Positions 48,063 to 61,947 of a DNA stretch of 64,000 nt are shown here, in pieces. The notes beneath the pieces are model-generated. The model worked only from the letters and a program-made list of their open reading frames with translations. It was not told where the DNA came from and made no database searches. Position numbers and translations under genes: made by a program. Positions within the stretch are counted from its first letter, which is position 1, and each line of letters begins with the position of its first letter. The DNA comes from Piromyces finnis. Its lineage: Eukaryota; Neocallimastigomycota; Neocallimastigomycetes; Neocallimastigales; Neocallimastigaceae. The stretch spans positions 1 through 64,000 of the forward strand of contig MCFH01000017.1 in assembly GCA_002104945.1 (NCBI GenBank), read 5' to 3'.

Positions 48063-48804
48063 CTTAGGTGCAATAAATTTATTAAGAGAGAGAACTATTA
48101 ATGTAACCTGTACTCAAAATCATTTTAATGATAGTAAAATTTTTTTAATAATTGATTGGAAAATCAAGAATATTTGATTGGCTAAAATCAATCACATATT
48201 AATATAAATATATAATACATTAAAGTTATAATATATGGATAATATGGATATATGAATTAATATAACAAAAATTTTTCTAGTATAAATTAATTATTATATA
48301 AAAAATAGTCAACTACTGAACTTTTTTTTTTTTTTTTGAATATAAGAATTATGGTGGTAGTTTAATAAGCACATTGTGTTTAAAAAACAACTAAACATTT
48401 TTGTCTATTATTATTTAGAACAAAGGGAAAAAAACAAAGTTAAAATTATTATTTAAAATTATGTTTTATTATATGAATAATGAAAATATATAATATTAAT
48501 AATATATATATATATTATTTAAAAATCAGAGGTTATTTAATTTTATTTTTTTTTATTATATTTTATTGTGGTTATATAATATTCTAAATTTATATGTAAA
48601 AAAAAATGATAAAAGTAAATAAATTAAAAGGTTTTAAAGAAAAAAAATGAATGTAATATTTATGGTCATAATAAAAATATAATTAATTTTTAAACAAGAA
48701 AAGACTCAATAATATTGTTTTTATCTATTTCGTTTTTTTTTAAATAAAAAAGATAATAAATTTAATTTTCATTTTTAAAAAAGTGAAAAATTAAATTTAT
48801 TAAT
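48063..48804. other. Spacer between RPS10 and UTP12 genes
   Basis: The RPS10 promoter side, then the 3' flank of UTP12. AT-rich; nothing else recognised. Confidence 0.6.
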
Positions 48805-50576
48805 TTATTGACTAACAACAATATGCTTTCTCTTTTTAGTTGTTGTTTCTTCTGATTCTTCATTATCAAAGAATTCAGCTGATCTTTCTAAATCATATTC
48901 TTCCTTTAATTGTTTTAATGCTGCTAAATTGAAACCAATAGTATTCTATTTATAAAAATGTATAATAATTTTTTAATTGTAAGAATTTTTTAAAAAAACA
49001 TTAATAATGCCGTTGTATCATTTTTTTTATTTTTTTTTATAAAGATGAAATTACCTTTTGTTTTTGAATATTCTTTTTAGTGGCAACCTTAATTCTATTT
49101 AAGGTAACCATCATTGTTTTGGTGGCTGTTAATTGATTTTGGTGAACCTTTAATAGGAAGAAAAGAATTCTACAAGTAAGCTTGATTTCCAATCCCTTTA
49201 TTTTTTTTTTTAGCAAAATTAGAAATGAATTTTTATTATATGTTAGGCTCTTAAAACTTGGTTTTTGTAAATATTATTGATATATTTATAGAATTCTTTT
49301 TACCTTTTCAATCCAGAAAGCAATACTTTCAAATAACATTATAACCTTTGAGAATGGAAGAACTAATAATGCTTCTTCAAGTTCACTGGATTTTATACTC
49401 TTAATTTCTCTTAAAACATATTCTTCTGGAGTAATATCTGGTATATTAAGAGCAAGAATATATGGATTTCTAGCTGGTTTTGGAACATTACCTCCTGGTG
49501 TAATTTTCTTTAACTATTTAATATAATTGAAAAATTCAAATTAATTTACTAATTCTATCTCTATTTAAATTTATTTATGATATTATAAATACATCATTAA
49601 TATAATTTATATGTTATTTGTTTATTAAACCTACTTGTTCATATTCTTCCATCTTTCCCTTTTCATCTTCGTAAATTTCAATGGCTTCAAGAATAGTTTC
49701 ACCAGCCTTTAAAGTTTCCATAGTTTTCTTACCGGCTGAACCGACTTCTTGAACCTCGGTTTCCATTTTTTCACCATTCTCATTTTCAACACCACTACCA
49801 ATTGGTAAGTTATTACGGTCTTCATCATTGATAGCATTTTCATTATACATTTGTTCGTATTCTTTATCTCTTTCTTCTTCAAGGAACAATGGTTCTTCAG
49901 TTTTTGTCCAAATACGAATTGATCTATCATGAGAACCTGTAACTACAAAATTACCATATTTACCAACAGCAATAGCCCAAACTTCGCTATGATGACCTTC
50001 TAATTTTTGAATATTTTCAAACTATAAATAATATATTTAAATAAATATTCATATTTTAATTCATTTTTTTTAAATATATTTTTAAATATTCATAATTTAA
50101 TTCATATTTTTTAAAGATTATTGATTAATTTTATTATTCTTATTACTAATGGGTTTAAATAAAATTATAATTTTACCTTATCACAATCCCAGTATTTAAC
50201 AATTTTGTCCTTACTAACAGTGAATAAATAATGGGTACCCCAAACAAATTGACATTGCATAATACTGTCTTGGTGAGCAAAGATAGATTTATGACAATCA
50301 CCAAAATCTAAACCCCATAATTTAATGGATTTATCTGCTGAAGCAGTTGCAATAAGAGTATTATCGGATGAAATATCCATAGAAAGAACTGGTAATTTGT
50401 GACCATATAAAGATAAGAAGAATTTTAATGTATCGTGATAGAAGACCTTAACAGTACAGTCAAGAAGAGAAATGGCAATTAATTTTTGGTTTTGACTGTA
50501 ACGAACGCATAAAACATCATCAGACATTCTTAAAGTACGCATATGAATAGCACTTAAACGTCTCATACCCTATTTA

Positions 50577-50607
<31 letters not shown>

Positions 50608-53414
50608 TACTTAATGATTAGACAAAGAAATATAAGAGTATTAAGGGTATAAAAAAAATCTTAATATATAAATATTATTTATTATCAAATCCAGAAATAC
50701 TTACAGTTTTTTCATCTTCAACAAGTTGGAAATCCCAGAATTTAACATCCTTATCAGCACTACCAGTAACAAAACCCTTTTTATCTGGTCTTATTTGTAA
50801 TGACCAAATAGCACCATCGTGAGCATCGATACTTTCAATTAAGGATGATGAAGAAATATCGTAAATTTCTAATTGACCAGTTTTGGTACCGACAATAACC
50901 TTTATTATATAATTATAATTATCAACAACAACCATAAATTTAATATCATAATGATTTAATTATATAAATAATTTATATTTTATATTTTAATAATATATAT
51001 AAATATAATTATTATATAAAAAAATTACATGTTTGTTTCCTGGTACGAATGCACTACATAAAGCATATCCTGAATCTAAGGTTCTAATACATTGTTTTGT
51101 ATGTAAATTCCAAATTTTAATAGCATCTATTTTTTATATTTGTAATTTATAATTTATATTAATTTTAAAAGTATATTAATATAGGCAAATCTAATTTAAG
51201 CTTTTTTTTTTTTTCATCATCCATATTTATGAATAATAATATAATTAATTCTTATATTTTATTTTATTTTTTTTTTTTTTGATTCTTACTGTTTGATCCT
51301 GATAATAACATTTCATCATCTGAACTTAAAGCTAAAGTTCTAATATCTGATCTGTGACCATGTAAATCAATAACAGCATTTTGAACAGTTGGTTGTTCAG
51401 CTGATTGTAATCCTGATGTATAGACTTCAATAGAATTATTACTTAAAGCAGCCATAATCTTATATTATTAAAAAAAAAAAAAGTGATGATTTAATAATTG
51501 TCCTATTTTATCCTTTAATTATTGAATATCTTCAATAAATAGTAGAAAGAAATTAAAAAAAAATTACATTAAATGAACCATCTTTGTTAAGACTGTTTTT
51601 AAAATCAAAGGATTTTATTTTTGAACTGGCTTTAATTAAAGTTAAAGCTACAACTTCATCAGCAAAAGTTGGTTTTTCATTTTCTTCAACAACAGGTTTT
51701 TCTTCTGTTTTTTCACCATTTTTATTTTTCTTACTCTTTTCTCTTTGTCTTCTCTTTCTTCTAGCTATTTTCTTTTTTATTTCTTCTTCTGTTTGAACCT
51801 TGAATAATTCTATGTTTCTATCAGCACCCTTTTAATTATTATTATAGTTTTATGTAATAAAAATTAGATTTGTTAATATTATAAATACTTTACAATTTTT
51901 CCTTTAATTATTATTTATTTATATATATTGTAAGTTGGTATAATCCGTGTATAATTAATTACTTGACAACCAAGATATCTTCCTGATGGATGGAATTTTA
52001 ATGTACCAACACGTTCCTTGCTAGCACGGGCAATAGATCCACGATATTTTATAGCCTTTTTTAACTAATTGTAATTATAATTACATAAATATAAAATAAA
52101 TAATATAAAATATATTGGAAATTTAAGTGATTAATAGAACACATTTTATTATTATTAATATTAACATTATAAAAATAAATAACAATAAATTATTTATTAG
52201 AGTACATTTAAAAAAAAGTTAACTTACAGTTTCAGTTTCTGCATCAATTTCGAGATTATCTAAACCTTTTACAAGGGTTTCAGTATCAATATCCCAGAAT
52301 TTAAGTTCTTGGTCTAAAGCACCAGTGACAATTAAATTTTCATCTTTATTAACATCTAAACCCCAAATTTCACTACGATGACCAATAAGGGTCTCTATAC
52401 AATGTTGAGTGGTTAAATCCCATAATTTTATTAAAGTATCTTTTGAAACGGAAATTAAATGATTAGCTCCGTTTAAATTTAAGAATTTTAAACCAGTAAT
52501 TTGATCTTTGTGACCCTTTAAACGATATAAACCTTGTTCTGAAATAACATCCCAAACAATTAAATCAGTATCTCTTGAACCTGATGCTAAATATGAACCA
52601 GTATTATTGAAAGCTAATGAAGTAACTGCTGATTTGTGACCATTGAAAGTAATAATTAATGAATTTGTTGAATACTTCCATATACGAATAGATCCATCGG
52701 AATAACTATTTTTAAATTTCATTATAATTTCAAATTTAAATAAATACGATTATTGATTATTTTGTGTATTATTGTGTATATTGTCATTTATATATATATA
52801 TGATTAATAAACAACGTATAAAAAAAAAGTATATAAAATATATAATATATATAATTAAAATCAATATTTTAAATAATTATAATAGTGTTTTTTTTTTTAA
52901 AAAAAATTAATATTGGTAATTATTTTATATTAATTTTGAAATTTAATTTTAAAAAGTTTTCCTTTCTCTTTTGTTTTTATATATATGGTTTAATGAAAAG
53001 GTTTCTTTTCTTTTTTTTTTTTTTTGTTATCTTTTTTTTAATATTTCACGAATTGAATTATTTACATATTTATTTGAATTGATACGTTCAATTTTATTAT
53101 ATATATATAAAAAAAGGAAATTTCATTCTAATTATAAATAATAATTTAATATATATATTTTCATTTTAAAATCCATACCCAACTGCATAATCATCTTTAT
53201 TTGGACTTTTTAATATTGCTGTAACTTCAGCTTTATTATCTACATCATGCCAACAAGCAGTTTCTAAACCTGTACGAATATTCCAAACTTTAGCATCTTC
53301 TAATGATGGTGTAATAATATGAGTTCCTTCTTCATTATAAACTGAATTTGAATTTCCACTTGCTATAACACCAAAGCAAGAGTCTTTAACGTAACGTAAA
53401 TATGTTTTTACCAT
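48805..53414 (-). CDS. UTP12: WD40 ribosome-biogenesis protein UTP12/DIP2 (WDR3)
   Basis: Twelve exons join in frame to 920 aa: 53414-53179, 52705-52228, 52064-51963, 51828-51568, 51458-51290, 51126-51029, 50899-50705, 50569-50177, 50021-49635, 49513-49304, 49147-49055, 48945-48805. Human WDR3 and yeast Utp12 are about 940 aa. Two WD40 propellers are visible, with repeats such as [20 protein letters not shown] and [20 protein letters not shown] in the first and [20 protein letters not shown] in the second. A Lys/Arg-rich insert ([18 protein letters not shown]) lies between them. The C-terminus ([20 protein letters not shown] then FWIEK) is the Utp12 domain. It is a subunit of the UtpB complex of the small-subunit processome, acting in the nucleolus on pre-18S rRNA. 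Confidence 0.95.
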
Positions 53415-54682
53415 TATTTATATATATATATTACTTATTATTATAATATCAAAATTTATTATTGAAAATAGTTTAAAAAATAAATATATAAAATTGTAAT
53501 AATACTATAATTTTTAATTAATATTATAATAATGAATGTTAAAATTTGTAAAAATCTTTAAAAAAAAAAAAAGAAATATTTTGTTACCAAAAAATTAAAT
53601 CTTTAAAATGATTGGTTAAAATAACAAAATAATTGTAAAAAATTTAAAGGAAATTTTAAAAAAAATAGTATTTATATAAATATAAAAGTTAAACTATTTA
53701 AATATTTAAATAGTAATATTATGAAGAAAAAGAAATGAAAACATTTATTATTATTTGTTGATATTTTTATAAACGAATATAATAATATAAACTTACATTT
53801 CAGTTATTTCATTCAAATTTTAAAGTAAAGCTATATAAAGAATTTCTTGTTTTAGAGCAGAGGTGAATCAGTAAAGTAAATAATTTTTTAATTTTGATGT
53901 ATTGTTTAAAGGTTAGGTTAATACACTATTATATAGTATTTATTAAAAGTAATTTTGTTGTTATTCTTACTTTTATATTTTATTCATAAAGCCAATATTT
54001 AAAAAATTGCTTTAAATATTTCATTATATCCTTAGTATTTTAATATTAATACACGTCATAAACTTGTAGTTTGTTTTTATAATCCTTTTCATAATTAATA
54101 AAATAATTATTAATACCTTAACAGACCTTTGCATAATTAATTTTTTTTAAAAAAGAATTAGATTAGTAAATTCAATTTTCTTGTTAATAGTACTGTGTAT
54201 ATATAAATGTTTTCCTACTTTATATATACATATATAATAAGGAAAAAGTACTCAACAACGTAGAAATAAAAATTTAAAAAATTATTTCGTTATAAAAAGA
54301 GTGGTTAAAAAAACTTTTTTTTTTAAAAAATAGTGCGGCATTTAATTAAATATTGGCAAAATATTTATAATAAAAAACATTGTGATAAAATACATAAATA
54401 GCCGTAACAACAACAATAATAATAATTATAACCACTACTACCATCCACCACAATAATAATACTAAACATTGATTTGTTTTCTAATTTCTATAGTATTAAG
54501 TCTTTCTTTTTTTAAATAATTAAAAATGATTAGTGGAATGCATTATTCTTTAGTTATTTATTTAAAAAAAAAAAAGAAATCATATTGGATGTTAAATAGT
54601 TATTATAACCATTACCATTAAAGTATAAAAAACAACAACTATTAATTCATTTATAATTAAAAAAAAGTAAACTTTTTAATTA

Positions 54683-54770
<88 letters not shown>

Positions 54771-56461
54771 AAATAAATAGATAGATAAATAAATAAATAA
54801 CTAAATAAATAAATAAATATAAATGAATAAAACTAAATGAATAAATGAATGAATGAAAAAAAATAAATAAATAAATAGATAAACAAATATAAATGCATAA
54901 ATAATTATAAAATAAATAAATATCTATTGATTAATAAGTAAATGTAAATATTAGATATTAAATAAATTATTAGTATCTCTTTTTAATAATAATTTCAATA
55001 TCAAAAATATATATGACATAAATATATTAGAGTATATTTTATATATTTCCATTTTAATTCTATATAATTTTTATATTAATTATTCTTAGTCTCATATATT
55101 AATATATTAAATAAAACATTAAAAACCAACCTTTCATATTCATTTTAATAATCGAGTCAATTATTTTTATATTATTTATTTATATTATAATATATTATAC
55201 CATATATTAATAAATTACACAAACTATAAGAATTTTATATAGAAACAAATCAAATAATAATAAGAAATATATTATTATTTAAAGTTTTAACTTACACCGC
55301 AAAAAATGGAAAAATTTTAAAAAAATTGTGGTGAAATTTTAGGAAAAAACAAAAGACAAAATTAGGCAATAATTATTAATAAAAAAAGGAAATAAAAATT
55401 AAAATAAAAAAATTTTTTTATTTTATTTATAAACTTTTTTTTTAAAAAAAAAAGAAATAGAGAAGTTTATAAAAGTCCACTTTTTAAATATTATTTAATA
55501 ATTAAAAAAAAGAAAACAATATAATAATATATAATAAATAAATATAAAGGTAGGAATAAGAAAAGTAAAAAAAAAGGATTTACAAAAGAATAATCTTTTA
55601 TTAAGTATTCATCAATTATTATCAATGAAATGAACATTTATTTTTTCGTTACCTTTATCAACTCAAGATAACATAAAATATATTAATTGTACAAATTGCT
55701 AGAGAAATGGAAAAAAAAATTAAGAAGGGCATATTCATTTTTATTCAATATCGATAAATAGCATTTCAATTAATTAAACAAAAAGCAATAATAAAATTAA
55801 AAATTTTATATGAATATTCAGTAATAATAAACAAACTAATTTTACTTTTGCATTTATCATTAATTTATGAGAAAAGTGTAGAAATCAAGATGAAGGAATC
55901 AATAGTATAAATACATGAATGTGTATATTTTCAATTAAAATATAATCAATTTAATATAAAATGAATTAGTATATAAAATGGGGAGGTGAACCAAATTTTT
56001 TTTAAAATTGAAATTCATTTAAAGAAATTTACTGGAAGAGTAAGAATATAATTAATGTGTAATAATAAAGTTAAAAAACCAAGACAAATTATTATTTTAT
56101 TCAGTAATGCATTATGAATAACCGAAAAGAAATAAATAATACCTAATAATAAAATTTTACTTTTAATTCATAAATTGCAAATTAAAATATTTTATATAAA
56201 AATTGTTTAAAGTAACAGCAGCATACCACATTTCATATTAAATATATATACTTTTTGAAATTATTATATTCAGAATATATAAAATAATACTTTAAATTTA
56301 ATAATATTAAAATTAGTTTTTTTTTTTTTTTTTTTTTTTTATTATTTATATATGAGAGATTGTATCTAACTATTTGCCCATATGCTTCTTTATATATTCA
56401 CATATATTTATTGTATAATTAGATTCAAAAAAAAAAAAAAAAAAAAGTTTAGTCATACAAA
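53415..56461. other. Gene-free stretch with TAAA microsatellite
   Basis: It holds the UTP12 promoter side, then AT-rich sequence with the TAAA array at 54682-54920. No exon or RNA gene was recognised in 3 kb. Confidence 0.55.
54682..54920. repeat. TAAA tetranucleotide array
   Basis: About 22 clean TAAA units (54682-54769) are followed by decayed units with TAGA, TGAA and AACA changes to about 54920. Confidence 0.95.
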
Positions 56462-57506
56462 ATGAATGGATATGCAGATACTCCAGATGTTTCACAACTT
56501 ACCTTATCTAGAACCACTACACCTTCTTCTGAATTTGTAGTGTTTGTTTCAAATATTATTCAAGGTTTATGGCGTAATGTTGAAATTGGTGAAGTTCGTG
56601 AAAAGGTTTCCAAGAATGAACGCCAATCTTTCCAAACTTATGTATATAGAGTAATGCGTAGAGCTAAACTTAGTTATGCAGCTATTATTATTGCTTTAAA
56701 TTATATTAATTTGCTTTCAAAAAAAAGAGATCAAATGCCAAGTCTTAAAATAAGAACAGCTGAATGTATGGCTACAGAAGAAGCTAGAATTGTTGTAGTT
56801 TCTTTCATTCTTGCTAATAAACATTTCTATGATCATGCTTACCGTAATAAGACATGGTCAAAAATGACTGGTATTGATAAAAATGTATTGTATTATTGTG
56901 AAAAAGAAGCTCTTGCTGCATTAAATTATGATTTAACTGTTTCACCACAACGATACACTGAATGGTTATCTACTTTAGAAGCCACGTATGAATTTTTATA
57001 AATAATTTTAATATGATATTTTTTGATTTTTTATTAATTTATATATTATATAATTACTAATATTTTTATATTTTCTTCATCTCTATTCATTATATATATA
57101 TAAATAATAAAAAACTCCATGTTCAATTATGAATTATTCCTTATATTGTCTACCTTCTATTCATTATATATAAATAATAAAAAAATTTCTTGTTCAATTA
57201 TGAATTATTCCTTATATTGCCTACCCAACCCATATCTTCTATTTATTATATATATATTTCAAAATATCGCATAAAAATCTCATCCTTTTATAATCATAAT
57301 AATTCAAAAATCAATTACATTAAAACAGTTCAAATGTTATAACAGACGATATAGATAGTTTAAATGAAACTATATCAAATCAATATAATAAAGCTACTTC
57401 CCCAATGAAACAAAATAGTGCATATTCATTAAATGAAGAGAATATAAATGCAAAAAAATTTGAAACAGCAACATTACCAAGAAATTTCGAATCTGTTGTT
57501 AATTAA
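56462..57506 (+). CDS. PCL (Pho85-type) cyclin-like protein
   Basis: Exons 56462-56985 and 57329-57506 join (phase 2 intron) to 233 aa. Without splicing the frame ends at 57001. The cyclin box spans about 55-165: FQTYVYRVMRRAKLSYAAII, LKIRTAECMATEEARIVVVS, ANKHFYDHAYRNKTWSKMTG and LYYCEKEALAALNYDLTVSP. This is the pattern of fungal PCL1/PCL9-like cyclins that activate a Pho85/CDK5-type kinase in cell-cycle and polarity control. The second exon adds a short Asn/Ser-rich tail ending FESVVN. The intron contains a tandem duplication of about 70 bp. Confidence 0.85.
57083..57225. repeat. ~70-bp tandem duplication in the cyclin-gene intron
   Basis: Copies at 57083-57156 and 57157-57225 share TGTTCAATTATGAATTATTC and flanking words, differing by a few bases. 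The intron remains GT-AG. Confidence 0.85.
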
Positions 57507-59283
<1,777 letters not shown>

Positions 59284-61499
59284 TTAAAAAGTTAAAATAT
59301 GAGAATATTCTGAATCCCATGTTTTGCAGATATTAGAATTATTGGATTCATCGTTATTAGCTTCAGCACCATTATTTAAAATTAATGTATTATCTTCCAT
59401 TAAAATGGATGGATCGATGGCTTCCTTTTCCAGTTCATTGGTTAATGTACAGTTACTTTTGGTTTCATCATCGGAATAACAACAACAACTTTCAGATGAA
59501 TTTACTCTTTTTAATTTTTGGTAGGAAGAAGATTCTGGTTTTTTCATTTCTATAGGGTTAATATTATTATTATGGGGGGCTTCGGAAAATAATTCATTAT
59601 TTCTAGATCTAGATTCGCCATCTGAATAGAAAACATTTTTCTTTTTACTGTTATTATAATCATTATTATTTTCTGATATAGAATTTTGTTTTAAATTATT
59701 TACAAGGAAAGGGTCCTTAGCAGATTTAGTTTTTGAAGAGTAAAGGGTAGATTCGTGTAAAGGACTATTAATATATTCATCATTCATTAAATTTTTACTG
59801 ATATTTACCAAGGGTTTATTTGGAGTTATGTTATTAATGACATTGGCCGTAGAGGAAGGAAAGGGATGACTATTTAACGATTTACTTAAATAGTCATAAC
59901 TGTTCATATCAGTTAATTTTGAGGCTGATGATGAGAATAATAAGGTTTCATTTCTATAGTCATTTTTATTGTTTATTAACAAGGTACTGTTTAATATTTT
60001 TGGAGATGCGGTTACTGGCGTGGCGGCTTTTACTAAAGGAGAATTACGAGCGGGTGAATTTGCTGTTTTAATGAGTGGTGAATTAACTATAATAGAATTG
60101 GAAGAAAGAATAGAATTTTCTGGTTTTCCATGGGAAGAAGGCATATTTATACTAAAGGAAGAGAGTGGTGGAGTATATAAGCAAGAAGGTGAATTAATTC
60201 TTATTGGGGAATTTAAACAAGTTGGTGAAGCAACATAAATTTGGTTTGGTCCCATACTATTATTAGAATTTGCTAATAAAGTAGCATTAGCATTATTTTT
60301 TAATAAAGAAGTATGAATAGATAAGTTTGGTTTCTTTTTATTCTTTGGTAAAGTAATCACATTCCAATCAATTCCTTCAAAAAATTCATGATTTTTTAAC
60401 TCTATTAAGTTATTAGAAAAAAACAATAAGAATAATTGAATATAAGAAGAATGATATCAATAGGGGATGTAAAGAAATATTAATTAATAAAAAAATTAAT
60501 AAAAATAAATATATAAGAAATATTATCAATAAAAGGAATATTATAATTGACTATATATTAAACTATTATATCTATGAAAAAAAAAAAATACCTTCAATAG
60601 TAATTCTAGAATATACATCTGGATTACAACATTGATAAAAAATATCGTAGAGTGGATCATAAATTTCATCTGTATCATATAATATAACCGTATTTTCCAA
60701 AATATTATACATGGTTTCGTAGTAATCATCAATTTCATCATCTGAAAATGGATAATGACCCGTAACCATAAAGAATAAAAGAACACCAAAAGACCAAATA
60801 TCGGATTTTTCAGAATAACAATTATCCACTAAAACCTCCGGGGCAATAAAATCTAATGTACCAATAATATTTTTTTTGTTAATATCATCAGGATCAACCT
60901 CAGGATATTCTTCAAATGAAGAGCATTTTGGAATATTATTTGGATCAAATACAGTAGCACAGCCAAAATCCTATTTTTTATTTTTTTTTTTTTTTTTTAT
61001 TTTTTTTATTTTTATTAGTTTTCAAATAAGTATAATAAAAAATTTTTAAAATAATATTTTTAAAATTTTCAATATCTATCTATTTATGATGAATAAATAA
61101 AATGAATGAATAAAGGAAATGAATAAAGCCTTACAATAATTTTGACAGTTCCGTTAGGTTGAATTAAAATATTATTATCACTTAAATCACGATGTAAAAC
61201 ACTATGACTATGAATAAATGATATTGTTGATAAAATTTGTGCTAAAATTAATCTGATTGTATTAATATCTGTAAATGGTCCCATTTCATTAACAATAGCT
61301 CTTAATGATTCTTAATAATTATATAATAATTAAAAAAATTAATAAAAAATTGTTTCAATTGTAATTCTATTATGTTATTTAATTCATTCTCTTTTTTTTT
61401 TTTTTTTTTTTTTTTCAAACTTACTTCCTTTAACACTATCCATTAACTATCATATATTGTAATAAAATTATATATATAAAGTTTATTTAGTTTTTTTAT

Positions 61500-61532
<33 letters not shown>

Positions 61533-61947
61533 ATTATAACCTTTTACTATTTTATATAATTTTTTTTTCTAAAAAAAAAAAAAAAATACATACAATATAA
61601 AAGTTATCTTTATCTTCTCTATCACCAACGTAACGAGGAATACCAGAACATTGACCTGTACATACTTTTTTCATTGCCGTAATTTCTTTTAAAGCTTGAC
61701 TTCCAAGCATTTTATTTTTATTATTATCACAAACTTCATCATTATTGGTATTACCATCATTTTGTTTTTGAATTTCAATCATATATTTACTAATAGATTC
61801 TTTTGGAATTGTTTTTAATGCAGCTACACCACCTTTTGTTTTTTCTTTAACTAATTGTACACTTCCAAAAGTACCTTTTCCTAAAGTATCAACAACTGAA
61901 AGTCTTGAGAAAGGTAAACATAAAGAATTTGTTTTAACTTTATCCAT
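59284..61947 (-). CDS. Ser/Thr protein kinase (AGC-like) with Ser-Pro-rich tail
   Basis: Five exons join in frame to 682 aa: 61947-61594, 61446-61425 (22 nt), 61310-61135, 60970-60592, 60401-59284. The kinase domain has GKGTFGSV (23-30), the ATP lysine in VAALK (K45), a probable helix-C Glu (E88) after an Asn-rich insert, HRDLSDNN (165-172), DFG (185-187), APE (227-229) and DIWSFGVLLFFMVTGHYPF. ELKNHEFFEGIDWNVITL after the domain resembles the end of AGC kinase domains. In most Ser/Thr kinases a Lys follows HRDL; here it is Ser169. The activation segment is long, with an acidic insert. The tail (about 330-682) has many Ser/Thr-Pro sites and Asn runs. Close relatives are not recognised. Confidence 0.88.

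Noticed and set aside
54682-54780. CRISPR or satellite array
   Set aside because: The unit is four bases with no spacers; an ordinary TAAA microsatellite.
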